A DNA stretch of 49,496 bases from a virus. Location of the stretch: the IMG/VR virus record IMGVR_UViG_3300048625_000063, positions 1 through 49,496 of that record. One strand, given 5' to 3'. The position numbers and the translations under genes are program-made. Of this stretch, positions 16,779 to 26,279 are shown piece after piece. The notes under the pieces were generated by a model. That model ran no database searches, was not told the origin of the DNA, and was given only the letters and a program-made list of their open reading frames with translations. Position 1 is the stretch's first letter. Each line of letters opens with the position of its first letter.

Positions 16779-17005
16779 TGGCTCATTGGGCAGAAATTGA
16801 TGAAAATAATATTGTCCTACGCATAACCGTAGGCGATAACAATGACCCCGCAGGTGACGAAGGCTACCAATGGTTAGTTGATAACCTTGGTGGGCGATGG
16901 ATTAAGACTTCATACAACGCAAACGTTCGTGGCAAGTATGCGGCAATTGGTGATTTATATGATGAGGCAAACGATGTATTCGTTACGCTGGATAAGGTAG
17001 AATAA
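16778..17005 (+). CDS. small tail-associated protein, 75 aa (cyanophage-like)
   Basis: MAHWAEIDENNIVLRITVGD and the later LVDNLGGRWIKTSYN resemble a small conserved protein found among tail genes of cyanophages and marine myophages; its exact role is not known to me. ATG 16778 overlaps the adhesin stop codon. Codons GTA GAA TAA at its end double as the -10 box for the next gene. Confidence 0.7.
   Translation: MAHWAEIDENNIVLRITVGDNNDPAGDEGYQWLVDNLGGRWIKTSYNANVRGKYAAIGDLYDEANDVFVTLDKVE
16998..17003 (+). promoter_or_regulatory. -10 box TAGAAT with leaderless spacing
   Basis: AAGGTAGAAT followed by six bases (AATAAC) and ATG 17010, with no ribosome site. The same AAGGTAGAATA word with the same spacing occurs before the gene at 29624. 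Confidence 0.45.
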
Positions 17006-17009
17006 TAAC

Positions 17010-17417
17010 ATGGCACACTTACCAGACATCTATCCACCAGACTACACAACTGTTATTGGGCAAATTCGTCTACTCATTCCAGATACTGAGCAACTTGAGA
17101 ATGTACAGAATCCATCAGATGGTTCTGATTACCTATTTAGCGACCACCAGATTCAGGCTTTTGCAACTCTATATAGTGACAACGTAAAGCGTGCTGCTGC
17201 ACAGGCGAAGCTTGTTCTAGCAACTTCAGAGTCGCTAATAAACAAGGTTATCAAGACTGCTGACTATGCCACAGATGGTGCAAAACTAGGTACTGAGCTT
17301 CGTGCACAGGCTAAGGCACTACAAGATGAGGCAGACAAGGATGACTTGGTTGATGCTTATGATACTAGCTTCATTGTAGTTGGCTATACTACTAAGTGGG
17401 ATAACTCTTGGCTCTAA
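17010..17417 (+). CDS. head-tail connector (adaptor) protein
   Basis: A 135-residue mostly helical protein (YTTVIGQIRLLIPDTEQLEN, then a long helix with AAAQAKLVLATSESL) of the kind that binds below the portal ring in siphophages. Position before the stopper, gp10-like and tail terminator genes supports the call. These connectors normally follow the capsid gene directly; here RNR and fibres intervene. Confidence 0.72.
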   Translation: MAHLPDIYPPDYTTVIGQIRLLIPDTEQLENVQNPSDGSDYLFSDHQIQAFATLYSDNVKRAAAQAKLVLATSESLINKVIKTADYATDGAKLGTELRAQAKALQDEADKDDLVDAYDTSFIVVGYTTKWDNSWL

Positions 17418-17854
17418 ACTCACGCAACTCTATTGACCCTCGATGGGTAGCCCACAACAGGCTAGTCATTCGAGGGCTTCAGCTTGCTCAAGTCGAGATT
17501 TATAATCCGGGTGATTCTGCACATACTTACGATGCAGCAACTAATACTTGGTCTGGCGCTGCTACTGAAGTATATTCTGGTCGCGCCCGTGTGCAGCCCA
17601 TAAATAGCGTATCTGCTTCTAGTGATGGGTTCAATCCAACACTGGTAAAAGCTGTTCGCGTGCAGATTTCATACACTTCTCCAATGCCGGATATTCGACC
17701 TAACTTTAAAATGCGTATCACAAGTTCTCCCAATAATGATACGCTTACTCAGTTTATTTATATCGTTACTGATGTATTGAACTCAAGCAATGCTTGGGAA
17801 CGCACCCTATTGTGCAAGGTAGATACAGAACTGGACCCTACGGAAACTAGCTAA
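17408..17854 (+). CDS. head-tail stopper (putative)
   Basis: A 148-residue beta-rich protein (RARVQPINSVSASSDG, VRVQISYTSPMPDIRP) placed second in the connector cluster, matching actinophage stopper proteins in size and feel. The only plausible start is TTG 17408, which overlaps the adaptor gene by 10 nt. The stopper plugs the channel after packaging and joins the tail terminator. Position carries most of the weight. Confidence 0.66.
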   Translation: MALNSRNSIDPRWVAHNRLVIRGLQLAQVEIYNPGDSAHTYDAATNTWSGAATEVYSGRARVQPINSVSASSDGFNPTLVKAVRVQISYTSPMPDIRPNFKMRITSSPNNDTLTQFIYIVTDVLNSSNAWERTLLCKVDTELDPTETS

Positions 17855-18444
17855 TGCCCAGAACTGGTTATGAAACTACTCCACCTACTGGCGGTGGTGG
17901 AATTGGCCTAAGTTTCACTATTGAAAAATCAAACTTTATTGCTGGTGCAAAAGAAACTGGCAAAGCCCTTACTCGACTAGAACGCAATTTTAATTCAGCA
18001 CTTCGCATGAAGGGCTATTCAATTACACAGGAAGCAACATCTTCTGATAGATATAATGCAATAGATATTTATGTCAGTGCACTAAGTTCTGCTCTTGAGG
18101 ATAGTGCACAGGACTGGGGCAAGAAGGTAGCTGCTGGTGGTAAAGCAATGTTCCGTGAGGTCATAAAGTCTGCACCAAATAGAGTCAAACCAAGGCCCGG
18201 TAGGATTGAAACTCATCTTATGCTTAACTCAGTTAAGGGAACCACTAAGAAATATAAGAATGAATCAGTTGTAGCAATTGGGTGGACTGGAACTTACTAT
18301 CGTTACTTTTCATTCCAAGAAGATGGGACTCGTACTGGTCCAATGCCAATGCACGCTATTCCTAAAACGGCTAAATACATTACTAATGAATTCAATAATA
18401 CATTTGGCCGTATGCTAAAGTATAGAATCGAGAATATCAAATGA
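17854..18444 (+). CDS. HK97 gp10-like tail completion protein
   Basis: A 196-residue protein in third connector position. It contains a helical stretch (LEDSAQDWGKKVAAGGKAMF), a LMLNSVKG-type segment and an RYFSFQEDGTRTGPMPMHAI segment in which the FQEDGT and P-x-H elements recall HK97 gp10-like proteins (pattern GT...PARPFM). ATG 17854 overlaps the previous stop (TAATG). Confidence 0.68.
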   Translation: MPRTGYETTPPTGGGGIGLSFTIEKSNFIAGAKETGKALTRLERNFNSALRMKGYSITQEATSSDRYNAIDIYVSALSSALEDSAQDWGKKVAAGGKAMFREVIKSAPNRVKPRPGRIETHLMLNSVKGTTKKYKNESVVAIGWTGTYYRYFSFQEDGTRTGPMPMHAIPKTAKYITNEFNNTFGRMLKYRIENIK

Positions 18445-18860
18445 CTTTACTTAACGTTCAAGATGCAATCCTAGCACAGTTGAACACGCTTACGCAAGAC
18501 GTGTACGATGGCGTAGTTCCAGAAGACACCAAGCTAAAGTTTGATGCCTCTGGCAATCTTCTACCTTACATTGTTGTTGAGCACGCTGGTATTACTGCTA
18601 TGGACATTGGAGCACCAATTACTGGTGTCGCTGATGCCTCAGGAGAATCCTCAGTCTCTGTTCTGTGCATCGGACCAACTCAGCGTTCTTCTCGTCAGGT
18701 AGCAGCACTGGTCAGAGAAAAGCTAACTGGCTTCCAGCCAACTGGCTCAGGACAGCTAAAACCAATCTCATCTCCATATACTTACATTTCAGGAAATGCC
18801 AATCCAACTAGGTATATTTCTGAAATTGTATTTAGCTTCGCACTGAACACTGTATGGTAA
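18441..18860 (+). CDS. tail terminator protein (putative)
   Basis: A 139-residue protein with the alpha/beta pattern of the lambda gpU-like family: MTLLNVQDAILAQLNTLTQD, a central LLPYIVVEHAG strand, SSVSVLCIGPTQRSSRQVAA and a final ISEIVFSFALNTVW strand. It sits between the gp10-like protein and the tail tube gene, the normal order, and overlaps the gene before by ATGA. The terminator caps the growing tail and joins it to the head. Confidence 0.72.
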   Translation: MTLLNVQDAILAQLNTLTQDVYDGVVPEDTKLKFDASGNLLPYIVVEHAGITAMDIGAPITGVADASGESSVSVLCIGPTQRSSRQVAALVREKLTGFQPTGSGQLKPISSPYTYISGNANPTRYISEIVFSFALNTVW

Positions 18861-18863
18861 AAT
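18855..18863 (+). promoter_or_regulatory. extended -10 promoter TGG-TAAAAT
   Basis: TGG 18855-18857 and TAAAAT 18858-18863, overlapping the TGG TAA end of the tail terminator gene. Unlike the leaderless cases, a GGAAGGA ribosome site lies in the predicted leader before ATG 18887. It would drive the tail tube transcript. Confidence 0.5.
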
Positions 18864-18886
18864 AGAAACAGCATGGAAGGATTCTA

Positions 18887-19099
18887 ATGGCTATTGTTCG
18901 TAACACCCGAACCGGAATTATCACTAATGTTCCGGAGCACTATGTCGGGCATCCAGTTTTGGGCAACGACCTCGTTCTGTATACAGGCGAGGCAGAGGCT
19001 GCACCAAATAAAGAAACAAAAAAGAAGGAGCAGCCTGCTCCAGCTGTTGAGGCAATCAAGCCTGAACTAGCAATCAACATTAAAGAAGACAAGGAATAG
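18887..19099 (+). CDS. hypothetical tail-region protein, 70 aa
   Basis: Short N-terminal fold (MAIVRNTRTGIITNVPEHYV, GHPVLGNDL) followed by a charged Ala/Glu/Lys-rich tail likely to be disordered. Small proteins of this type often sit before the tail tube gene in actinophages. The ribosome site GGAAGGA is strong. Function unknown. Confidence 0.7.
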   Translation: MAIVRNTRTGIITNVPEHYVGHPVLGNDLVLYTGEAEAAPNKETKKKEQPAPAVEAIKPELAINIKEDKE

Positions 19100-19102
19100 A
19101 AG

Positions 19103-20185
19103 ATGGCAACTAAGCTACTTCGCCCGAACGTTGGTATTTATGTTGCCGCCGCAGATGCGTTTGCAGACTGGACAGCCCCAACGCTGACTGAAATCACAAG
19201 CGCAACCAAGGTATTCAACATCTCACCAGCTGTTACGGATGACTACACCCTTAACATGACCGACTCTGCAAGCGATAACTCGCTTGCTATTGTTGACAAT
19301 GCTACGGTTAATACCCCTACTTACTATAACTACGAAGCATCGCTAGATGGCTTCCGCGATGAGAACACTTCGGCAACTTCTGTTTACAACAAGTTCCGTG
19401 ACCTTTTCGCTGCACCAGATGTTAAGTATTACCTCATCAAGCGTGTTGGCAAGGCTCACAGCGCAGCATTTGCTGCTGGTGATGAAATTAGCATCTACGG
19501 TGTGAAGACTGACTTCCCAGTAGACCTACTTGGCGATGGTGAGATGCTCCGTATTGGTGCTCGATTCCTAACCACTGGTGAGGTAAAGGTTAACGTTGCA
19601 GTTGCAGCCGGAACCGCAGGAACTGGTCCAGCTCTTGCTGCAACCGTTGGAACCAAGTCTCAGGCAAACGGTAAGATTAAGGTTTGGTGGGTTCCTACCG
19701 CTAACCTAACTACCGCTGAAGATGTATGGGTTGGCGCACCTGATGTTACCGACCTAGCTGCAGCTGGCTCGATTGACCTAACCTCTGCAATCGCTTGGGA
19801 TGGTTACGAGCTTGGTTCAACTGACTCGAACAAGATTGATGACCGCGGTATCGTGGACCTCGGTGCCGTTCAGGAGCGTGGCTTTGCTCAGTTCTCTGGC
19901 AAGCTAACCTTCTTCCGTGGAATTACCTCGGAGACCACTGGTGCTTACTACAATGCTTTTGAAGCGTTCAAGGCAGCTACCGATGGAACTCGCCCAGATG
20001 GATTCCTAGTAACCCGTGTTGGCCTTCCTAACACCACTGCAGTTGCAGCTGGTCAGAAGCTAAACGTGTTCAAGTTTATCGCTGATGCTTTCATGGATAA
20101 CACCGAAGGTGAAGACTCCGTTAAGTTTATGGTCAACTTCCAGCCTCAGGGCAAGGTTGGCGTAAACGTAGCAGCAGTTAGCTAA
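19103..20185 (+). CDS. major tail tube protein
   Basis: A 360-residue protein just before the tail chaperone frameshift pair, the standard position. The beta-rich sequence with RPNVGIYVAAADAFADWTAP and the YNYEASLDGFRDENTSATSV region matches long actinophage tube proteins with an added surface domain (about 165-230). As with the capsid gene, codon use is regular, suggesting high expression. A large hairpin follows the stop codon. Confidence 0.85.
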   Translation: MATKLLRPNVGIYVAAADAFADWTAPTLTEITSATKVFNISPAVTDDYTLNMTDSASDNSLAIVDNATVNTPTYYNYEASLDGFRDENTSATSVYNKFRDLFAAPDVKYYLIKRVGKAHSAAFAAGDEISIYGVKTDFPVDLLGDGEMLRIGARFLTTGEVKVNVAVAAGTAGTGPALAATVGTKSQANGKIKVWWVPTANLTTAEDVWVGAPDVTDLAAAGSIDLTSAIAWDGYELGSTDSNKIDDRGIVDLGAVQERGFAQFSGKLTFFRGITSETTGAYYNAFEAFKAATDGTRPDGFLVTRVGLPNTTAVAAGQKLNVFKFIADAFMDNTEGEDSVKFMVNFQPQGKVGVNVAAVS

Positions 20186-20191
20186 TAAGCT

Positions 20192-20233
20192 GGTCGGGGA
20201 GGGTTTTGCGCCCATTTGCCCTCCCCGACCTTT
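20192..20233 (+). terminator. terminator or attenuator hairpin after the tail tube gene
   Basis: GGTCGGGGAGGG (20192-20203) pairs perfectly with CCCTCCCCGACC (20219-20230), 12 bp with a 15-nt loop, then only TTT. The weak T tract suggests partial termination or RNA stabilisation, which would lower chaperone and tape-measure expression relative to the tube. Confidence 0.65.
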
Positions 20234-20273
20234 AGCAACAAATCTAATGGGCATAACTGAAAGGCGCAAATAA

Positions 20274-20855
20274 ATGAGTGAAGATGTAATTGACCTCGCA
20301 ACAGAGGCACAGAAGCGTGGAAAGTTCAATCTTGCAGACGCAATCAAGGGTAGGGCTTTCCCGGAAAAGTCAGTAGACGTTTATCTAGACGCAGCCTCGG
20401 CTATGAAGCTCGAGGAACTGAATGTAGAACTTCAGTATCTTGCTGATGTAAATAACGTTGAAGAATATGAGAAACTAAACAAGCAGGCTCAGGCTTTGCG
20501 TGATGAGATTCTTGAATCAAAACTTACTTTCCATATGCGTGGAGTTGGACAGTCTAAGGTAGAGGAGATTACTGAGACTGCAAACAAAATGCACCCTCGC
20601 ACTGAAGAGACATCGGATGACCCAGCTTGGGTTCGTTATTACCTATCTGCATTGGTAGCATCTAACATCGTTAAGGTAACTGATGCTGAAGGCAATGAAG
20701 ATACCAGTGAATTTACTCCAGATGACCTAATTGAACTTCGTGGCATTATGCCAGTTGATTCATGGGAAGTTCTTATTGAAACTATGCAGAAGCTAACCCT
20801 AGCTACTTCATACTTTGATGCCATTACGGATGCTGGTTTTTTACCGAAGTCCTGA
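20274..20855 (+). CDS. tail assembly chaperone (short form, gpG-like)
   Basis: A 193-residue protein with a GAAAGGCGC ribosome site. Acidic and helical, it ends shortly after the slippery site. In siphophages the short chaperone and its frameshifted longer form coat the tape measure protein and recruit tube subunits. Position between tube and tape measure, plus the slippery site, make the assignment firm although the sequence itself varies widely between phages. Confidence 0.85.
   Translation: MSEDVIDLATEAQKRGKFNLADAIKGRAFPEKSVDVYLDAASAMKLEELNVELQYLADVNNVEEYEKLNKQAQALRDEILESKLTFHMRGVGQSKVEEITETANKMHPRTEETSDDPAWVRYYLSALVASNIVKVTDAEGNEDTSEFTPDDLIELRGIMPVDSWEVLIETMQKLTLATSYFDAITDAGFLPKS
20837..20843 (+). 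promoter_or_regulatory. programmed -1 frameshift site T TTT TTA
   Basis: In the zero frame the codons are GGT TTT TTA CCG; T TTT TTA is a canonical slippery heptamer (the same as in HIV-1 gag-pol). A -1 slip opens a frame of 143 further codons ending at 21274 that has no good start of its own. Confidence 0.88.
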
Positions 20856-21274
20856 CATGGGAAAATAATCGTCAGTATGTAACGGCCCTTAAAGCTGCTA
20901 TTGCTGCAGGGGTCCGACCAGTAGCTATGTTGTTTCATGAGCAGCCTAGTGAACCTTGGACCCCTTTCGATTTTAAACTCCTTGAAGCGTACCAGATTCT
21001 TCAAGATGAGACTTGTCAGGAGTGCGGAAATCCTATCTGGATTTGCAGAAATGAATCAGCATCTAATGTTGGATTCAAAATAAAGATTGCTAGATGTTTT
21101 GCTAAGGCAGAACTAGATAAGTGGCATGAAGCTCAAGATAAAAAACAAAATAAAAAGAAGACATATGGTGAGTATCCCTATACGGTAGCTTATACGTATG
21201 ATGATGGTCCTATGCCTAGTAGATTATCTTACTATCAGAACTTGATGGATATAGGTTCCGATAAGATAGAATAA
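20843..21274 (+). CDS. tail assembly chaperone, -1 frameshift extension (gpGT-like)
   Basis: Reached by a -1 slip at 20837-20843, giving a fusion of about 333 residues (190 + 143). The extension begins TEVLTWENNRQYVTAL, continues with a CQECGNPIWIC cysteine cluster, perhaps metal binding, and ends in a Lys-rich tail. An ATG at 20927 could be used but has no ribosome site. The long form is needed in small amounts for tail assembly. Confidence 0.82.
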   Translation, partial: TEVLTWENNRQYVTALKAAIAAGVRPVAMLFHEQPSEPWTPFDFKLLEAYQILQDETCQECGNPIWICRNESASNVGFKIKIARCFAKAELDKWHEAQDKKQNKKKTYGEYPYTVAYTYDDGPMPSRLSYYQNLMDIGSDKIE

Positions 21275-21299
21275 AAAAGATAGGATTAGGTGGTGCAAC

Positions 21300-24200
21300 T
21301 TGGAAATTCGGGCTAAAATCTCCCTTGCCGTAGATAGCTTTAAACAGGGCGTAAAGTCTGTTACGAGTGGCTACGAGCAGGTAGCTAAGGCTGCAAAAGC
21401 TGCAGATGAGCTCATTGCTAAGTCTTCCAAGACTACTGCTGAGTCTAGGCGTGCATATGCTATGCAAAGCGCTAATGGCGAAATGGCTGAAATTCGCAAA
21501 GTCGAACGTGCTGCTATTGAAGCAAATAAGCGCATACAGGATTCCTATAAATCAATCACCCCCAATAAGCTGCCCCTCGCTACTGTGCAGCAGTCTAGTA
21601 GAAGCACAGTAACTGCAACTACTGGAACTCAAGGCCTTCCTGCTCGCAAAACAGCAGAGAGCGTAGTCGCTCAGATTGCTGCTGAGAATAAAGCATACCG
21701 CGATATGGTTGATGCCAAGATAAAGGCAGATGCTGAATTCTATGCAAAGAAGGCGCAGCAAGCGCAGCAAGCAGCGGCACAGGGCAGAACAATTGATGCT
21801 CAGATTGCAGCAGCAAATGCTAGAGTTCGTAAAGAGAACCAAATTGCAGGCGCTCTAAACTCTCCAGACTTTGAGCGTAACCTAGCCTCTATTCGCTATG
21901 CTCTTTATGATGTTGGTGGAAGAGCGATTGCTTTTTCAAGCACCATTGTTGCAGCAATTGGCGATTCCGTAAAGGCATTTGCTGACCTAGAATCCTCCTT
22001 TACGTCTGTTGAGCGCGTTACCCTTGGATTGAGCGAAGGTGCTCTCCAGAGTTTGCGTCAATCACTTATTGATATCTCCACTTCAGCGCCAATTGCTTTT
22101 GATGAGATTGCAAAGATTGCAACTCTTGGTGGGCAGATGGGTATTTCATCAGATGCCCTTGCTGGTTTCTCCGAAACTGTAGCACAATTCTCTGCAATTA
22201 CTGGAATTAGTGCTGACCAAGCCGCACAGTCATTTGGCCGTTTGGCACAGATGATGGGTGTTCCGGTAACTAAGTTTGAAAATTTATCTTCATCTATCCT
22301 TTATGCTGGTGTAAATTCGGTAGCAACTGACCGTGAGATTTTAGCAATGGCAGAATCTATTGGCTCTGCTGGAACGCAAGCTGGTATGAGTGCTGACCAA
22401 GTTATTGGATTATCTACTGCACTAGCCTCGCTAAAGGTTCGCCCTGAAGAAGCACGTGGTGTAATTCTGCGTCTATTCCGCACTATTGATGTTGAAGTTT
22501 CTAACGGTGGCTCAAAACTAAATGATTATGCAAATGTCTTGGGGTTAGTAACTGACGCTGCTGGCACTGCAGGAACTAAGGCTGCACAGCTCTGGAAGCA
22601 GAACCCAAATGAATTCTTTACTTCATTTCTAAAGGGCGCTCAATCAGCTGGTGATTTAAATAGCATTTTGCAAGACCTTGGTATAACGAATACTCGTGAA
22701 CTAAATGTTATTTCAAAGCTTGCTGGAAATACTGACTTACTTTCAAAATCGCTTGGAGATGCTCGTAAGCAATACTTGCTTGGAAGCTATGCAACTGATG
22801 CATTTGCTGTTGCTAATGATGACCTAAATTCAAAGATGAAGATGTTGTCTTCTGCGGTTACAGAGTTCCAAGCTAAGTTCGGAGAATCACTTGCTCCGGC
22901 GCTTGGTGTGACTCTAGATATCCTCAAGATGCTGGCAAAGGGAGTGGCTGCAATTCCAGCTCCAATTAAAGCATTAGCTGGTGTGATTGGATTAGTAGTA
23001 GCTGGAGCAATTGCTCTTGGTGGTGGATTGGCAATTGGTATTGCTGGTATGCTTGCTATGAAGCTTGCTATTGACCGCATGAATACAAGTGTTACTGGTG
23101 TTGGAATTAACCTTACCACATTCAAGATGCTTTTCAGGGAACTTACTGCTGACTTTGGAATTGGTGCAGCATCTGCAAATGCTTTTTCAAATACTCTTAT
23201 TAAGGTTGGCTTTAGTGCTGATACAGTAGCAGTTGCGACTAATAAAGCTGGAATAGCAATGGGATTCTTGCAAAAGAGTATGGGATGGATTGCCCTAGCA
23301 CTTACTGCAGTAACTGTAGTTTGGTCAATGGTTGATGCTCATAATGCTGCACAGCAGTCAGCACTTGAACTAGGTGATGCTATGATTCAAGCTGGTGGAG
23401 GCTCCGAGGCTCTTGCAAAAGCAATCTCAGCCGATAATCAGGCTTATGCCGAAACTGGACAGGCAATTGGCGAACTTGCTGCAAGCTATAACGCAAAAGA
23501 TAAGGCCGATAAAACTGCCGAACTTCGTGCATTAGCTACTGCAGAAGCAATTGATTCCCAAGTAAACGGTATACGAAATGCCACCATTGAGCATGGCAAG
23601 ATTGCAAATGCTGCTGATATTGGAACAGAGGCAAATAAAAAATACGCTCAATCTCTAGGTGCTATTAACTCAGAACTTGACTCAAGCACATCTAAGATGG
23701 GTGTGCAGACTGCTGCATTTATTGCAGATGCACTTGCTAAGTATAAGGGCAAAGAGGGCAAGGATGCTACAATCTTTGAAACTCTACTAAATCCAAAAGC
23801 TGCAAAAGCAACAAAGCTTGCAACTACACTAGGATTCAATCTTGGTGAATTAATTTCTGCAGGAATGAAGAAATCTGGTGGAGCACAGGAATACGCAAAC
23901 TCTACAATGAGGAAAATTGCTGAGATTGGTTCTGTGTGGGTAAAAGATGGTGAGGCTGGTGTACGTAAGTATGGTCAGAGTCTAAACCTTACTGAAAAGC
24001 AAATTACAAGTATTATAAATCAACTATCTTCTAATAGCGCTGAATTGCAAATGGGAAGAAATGGAAGTTCTGCAAATATTCTTCAGGGTGCAATGAACAA
24101 TGCTGCACAAGGGGTTGACTCAGTAACTAAGGCATCGGCTCAGAATAAAGCAATTGTAGATATTCAAACTCAGGCACTTATTGATATGGGCTATGAGGCT

Positions 24201-26279
24201 GGAACTGCAGCCGACATGGTTGGTGGACTGAGCGAGGCCCTAAGGGGATATGTAACATCATCTAGCTCTACTGAAGCAGCCAATAATGCAGCTGCTGACT
24301 CATTTGCTACCTATGCCAAGGGAATCTCAGACACTTCTGATGGCCTCGCTGGAAGCCGTCAGGACTTCTCCAACTGGTCATCATATATGCAGTCTGCAGT
24401 AGATGCGGCAATTGCCTCTGGAACTGGTTTTGCTGGTTCAGTAACTCAAATGATAACAGCTATCAAGGCACTATCAGACGCTGGTAAAGACACTAAAAAA
24501 CCATTTGAAGATATGAGGCAATATATTGTAAATGCCGCAAATGGTGAGGGCTATAGCAAACTTGGCGATAAGATTAAAGCAGCTACTGACCCTAAACAGC
24601 TAAAGGGAATTATCCAGTCTTGGATTAATCTACAAGACGGTGAAACTAATGCTGGCAAAAAAGCAATTGCATATGGAATTGCACTTCAAGGCGCATTGGC
24701 ATATAGCCCAGAACTGTTGAAGATTCTTGCTGCTGGCTTTGATGGCGTTACTACTTCTGCTGGAACAGCCAAGACTGCACTGGAAAAGCTGCAAGAGCAG
24801 ATTACTAAGACATTTGCAGCAATGAACGCTAGAAATGATTTGCGTGCAAGCCTTATGGCACTTGGTAAGTCACTTCAGGAAAATGGAACTAACTTCAATA
24901 CTTGGACTGAAGCTGGACAGAGTAACACTAAAGCTGTGCAGGATGCTATTGACAAGCTTGCTGTTACATCAAAGGGTAAGCTTGGAGTATTTGGGGCTGA
25001 CCTAAAGGCACTTCGTCAGGCGCTTATCAATACTGGGAATGGAACCCCACAGGCACTAGCCATTATTGATAAAGAACTGAAGAAGATTGGTAAGTCTGGC
25101 AAGGCAAGCAAGGCTGATATTGCTGCATTTACTGCTGCTCTAAAGAATATGTCAACTGCACAAAATGCAGTAATTGCAGTTGCCGATAGCATTAATGCCC
25201 TAGCTGGCTCTGTAATGAACTACCTAAACGCAAGCTGGATGCTAGGTAATACTCAGATGCAGATTGCTGCTGGATGGGAACAGATTACCGGAACTGCATC
25301 TCAGGCAGCTAATGCTGTAGCGGATGTATCAGCAGAGTTGAACAAAATTCAGGCAGATAAGGGAATCCTTCAGTATCAGCTACAGGTTGCATTGAAGTAT
25401 GGAGATACTCTTCGCGCTAATGAACTTCGTGCTCAGATTGCCGACCTCACTGCTCAAGCCGCACAGGTGCAGACTGACCACGATAAAGCAGTTGCCGAGG
25501 CGGCTGCAGCTGCGAGCAAGGTAAGCACCACTCCAGCTCAGGACCTATTGCAGCAGCAGCAGGCTCTACAGCAGATGGTTGGATACTATGTTCAGATGGG
25601 TTCCGCTGAAGTAATCAGTGCAAAGAACAAGGAAGATGCTCAGGCTGCAGTAGAAGGAACAGTAAAGGCATTTGAAGACCAAGCTCGTGCTGCTGGTGTA
25701 TCGGAAGAGAACGTAAAGAAGTATTCCGATGAGCTTCGCAAGGGCCTAGACTTGGCCAAGGAGCTAAATAAGCCAGTTGCCTATAAGGTAAATGCTGCAA
25801 CCTCTGCTGCACTTACTGAGATTCGTGCTTTCCGCGATAAGGCAACTGCTGCAATCAACCAGATTCCAAAGACCGTAACCATCAAGGTGAATACTGTTGG
25901 TGCTGTTCCTAACAGCGTTACTATTACGGGAGTGAAGGCTGCAACTGGTGGTCTTATTCGTGGCCCCGGAAGCGCAACTAGCGATAGTATTCCAGCACAG
26001 CTTTCCAATGGTGAATTCGTAATGAGTGCTCGTGCTGTTAGTTCATACGGTGTTGACTTTATGAACTCGCTAAACAATATGAAGATGTCAGCACCATCTA
26101 TTGGTTCACAGTTAGCATCTGCTATGAGTGGTTCAAGTATGGTATACTTATCTCCAGAGGACCGTTCGCTACTTCGTGCAGCGATTGACCGACCTATCAA
26201 CCTTTACACTGACAATCAGAGAATTGCAGCAAGCGCAAATGCTGGCAATGTTATTCTCGCTCAGAGAGGCTCTCACTAA
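21300..26279 (+). CDS. tape measure protein
   Basis: 1659 residues, the longest gene, directly after the chaperones. The start is TTG 21300 after AGGTGGTG. Helical N-terminus, then a TP901-type core (about 200-400) with ALYDVGGRAIAFSSTIVAAI and FADLESSFTSVERVT; hydrophobic segments at about 553-587 and 660-678 that may enter the host membrane; C-terminal GGLIRGPGSATSDSIP (about 1550-1566), conserved in actinophage tape measures. At roughly 0.15 nm per residue the tail should be about 250 nm long. No lytic motif was identified in it. Confidence 0.93.
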   Translation: MEIRAKISLAVDSFKQGVKSVTSGYEQVAKAAKAADELIAKSSKTTAESRRAYAMQSANGEMAEIRKVERAAIEANKRIQDSYKSITPNKLPLATVQQSSRSTVTATTGTQGLPARKTAESVVAQIAAENKAYRDMVDAKIKADAEFYAKKAQQAQQAAAQGRTIDAQIAAANARVRKENQIAGALNSPDFERNLASIRYALYDVGGRAIAFSSTIVAAIGDSVKAFADLESSFTSVERVTLGLSEGALQSLRQSLIDISTSAPIAFDEIAKIATLGGQMGISSDALAGFSETVAQFSAITGISADQAAQSFGRLAQMMGVPVTKFENLSSSILYAGVNSVATDREILAMAESIGSAGTQAGMSADQVIGLSTALASLKVRPEEARGVILRLFRTIDVEVSNGGSKLNDYANVLGLVTDAAGTAGTKAAQLWKQNPNEFFTSFLKGAQSAGDLNSILQDLGITNTRELNVISKLAGNTDLLSKSLGDARKQYLLGSYATDAFAVANDDLNSKMKMLSSAVTEFQAKFGESLAPALGVTLDILKMLAKGVAAIPAPIKALAGVIGLVVAGAIALGGGLAIGIAGMLAMKLAIDRMNTSVTGVGINLTTFKMLFRELTADFGIGAASANAFSNTLIKVGFSADTVAVATNKAGIAMGFLQKSMGWIALALTAVTVVWSMVDAHNAAQQSALELGDAMIQAGGGSEALAKAISADNQAYAETGQAIGELAASYNAKDKADKTAELRALATAEAIDSQVNGIRNATIEHGKIANAADIGTEANKKYAQSLGAINSELDSSTSKMGVQTAAFIADALAKYKGKEGKDATIFETLLNPKAAKATKLATTLGFNLGELISAGMKKSGGAQEYANSTMRKIAEIGSVWVKDGEAGVRKYGQSLNLTEKQITSIINQLSSNSAELQMGRNGSSANILQGAMNNAAQGVDSVTKASAQNKAIVDIQTQALIDMGYEAGTAADMVGGLSEALRGYVTSSSSTEAANNAAADSFATYAKGISDTSDGLAGSRQDFSNWSSYMQSAVDAAIASGTGFAGSVTQMITAIKALSDAGKDTKKPFEDMRQYIVNAANGEGYSKLGDKIKAATDPKQLKGIIQSWINLQDGETNAGKKAIAYGIALQGALAYSPELLKILAAGFDGVTTSAGTAKTALEKLQEQITKTFAAMNARNDLRASLMALGKSLQENGTNFNTWTEAGQSNTKAVQDAIDKLAVTSKGKLGVFGADLKALRQALINTGNGTPQALAIIDKELKKIGKSGKASKADIAAFTAALKNMSTAQNAVIAVADSINALAGSVMNYLNASWMLGNTQMQIAAGWEQITGTASQAANAVADVSAELNKIQADKGILQYQLQVALKYGDTLRANELRAQIADLTAQAAQVQTDHDKAVAEAAAAASKVSTTPAQDLLQQQQALQQMVGYYVQMGSAEVISAKNKEDAQAAVEGTVKAFEDQARAAGVSEENVKKYSDELRKGLDLAKELNKPVAYKVNAATSAALTEIRAFRDKATAAINQIPKTVTIKVNTVGAVPNSVTITGVKAATGGLIRGPGSATSDSIPAQLSNGEFVMSARAVSSYGVDFMNSLNNMKMSAPSIGSQLASAMSGSSMVYLSPEDRSLLRAAIDRPINLYTDNQRIAASANAGNVILAQRGSH

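Noticed and set aside
20843-21274. Sequencing frameshift at the tail chaperone
   Set aside because: The T TTT TTA site at the conserved place in the gene order argues for programmed slippage.
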